Shown: piece after piece, positions 38,363-38,662 of the stretch
Numbering within the stretch: the stretch's first letter is position 1
Layout: each line of letters opens with the position of its first letter
Assembly (NCBI GenBank): GCA_945866305.1
Contig: CAMBGS010000007.1
Coordinates: forward strand, 1-38,662
Reading direction: 5' to 3'
Source: Bifidobacterium breve
GTDB taxonomy: Bacteria > Actinomycetota > Actinomycetes > Nanopelagicales > Nanopelagicaceae
DNA: 38,662 bases
Position numbers and translations under genes: made by a program
Notes under the pieces: model-generated
What the model was told of the DNA's origin: nothing
The model's input: only the letters and a program-made list of their open reading frames with translations
Database searches by the model: none

Positions 38363-38662
38363 TTACTTACGCTTCTTAGCTGCTGGCTTCTTCTTAGCAA
38401 CCTTCTTCTTAGCTGCTGGCTTCTTCTTAGCTGCTGGCTTCTTCTTAGCAGCCTTCTTTGCAACTGGCTTTGCCTTAGCAACTGGCTTTGGTTCTGGCTT
38501 TGGAGCAGGTCCTAGCTTGCGCTCACCTGAGATGACATCCTTCAAACCCTTTGCAGGCAAGAAGCGAGCCTTCTTTGAAGCCTTGATCTTGATTGTTTCG
38601 CCAGTGAATGGGTTACGTCCCATGCGAGCCTTGCGATCAACCTTCTTGAACTTACCGAAATC
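38363..38662 (-). CDS. hupB: HU-family DNA-binding protein with Lys/Ala/Pro-rich histone H1-like tail (N-terminus off the right edge)
   Basis: DFGKFKKVDRKARMGRNPFTGETIKIKASKKARFLPAKGLKD then PAAKKKPAAKKKVAKKKPAAKKRK; frame remains open to the window end. Confidence 0.93.
   Translation of the reverse strand, partial: DFGKFKKVDRKARMGRNPFTGETIKIKASKKARFLPAKGLKDVISGERKLGPAPKPEPKPVAKAKPVAKKAAKKKPAAKKKPAAKKKVAKKKPAAKKRK
38368..38490. repeat. In-frame tandem-like repeats encoding PAAKKK/VAKKK units of the HU tail
   Basis: Repeated 'agctgctggcttcttctt' units read directly. Confidence 0.8.

Noticed and set aside
38284-38481. 65-aa minus-strand Arg/Leu/Gln-rich ORF, and a possible short-repeat array resembling a CRISPR
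   Set aside because: Frame-shifted reading of the HU tail repeats; units are contiguous and coding, with no spacers.

Overview
This 38.7 kb window is a compact, gene-dense stretch of core chromosome from an actinobacterium of moderate to low GC. A streamlined freshwater acI/Nanopelagicales-type genome is my inference and was not tested. It carries about 36 protein-coding genes, mostly on the minus strand, often with 4-bp ATGA-type overlaps. Order left to right: acnA (partial), TrmA/RumA-family methyltransferase, two TrkA/RCK proteins, DUF3159, dut, PaaI-like thioesterase, DUF3093, DUF4193, hflX, dapF, miaA, miaB, class II GATase, acyl-ACP desaturase, trmD, rimM, KH protein, rpsP, ffh, glnB, amt, ftsY, smc, rnc, rpmF, DUF177/YceD, SepIVA-like protein, coaD, rsmD, recG, cydC, cydD, cydB, cydA, rpmB, thiL, RAM-domain protein, ddl, gpsA, plsC, and an HU protein with a Lys/Ala-rich tail (partial). 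I found no mobile element, phage, CRISPR, tRNA, rRNA or defence system, and no clearly new multi-gene system. The more interesting signals are in start sites, intergenic DNA and synteny breaks: (i) recurrent TANNNT-N6/7-start architecture suggesting widespread leaderless mRNAs; (ii) a GlnR-like GTAAC-N6-GTAAC box upstream of amt-glnB; (iii) glnB retaining Tyr51 with no glnD beside it and a long stem-loop in its place; (iv) an 18-bp perfect palindrome upstream of acnA; (v) a probable CTG start for rnc; (vi) a dyad-rich 245-bp spacer upstream of cydABDC with a terminator-like hairpin that has no gene to terminate.
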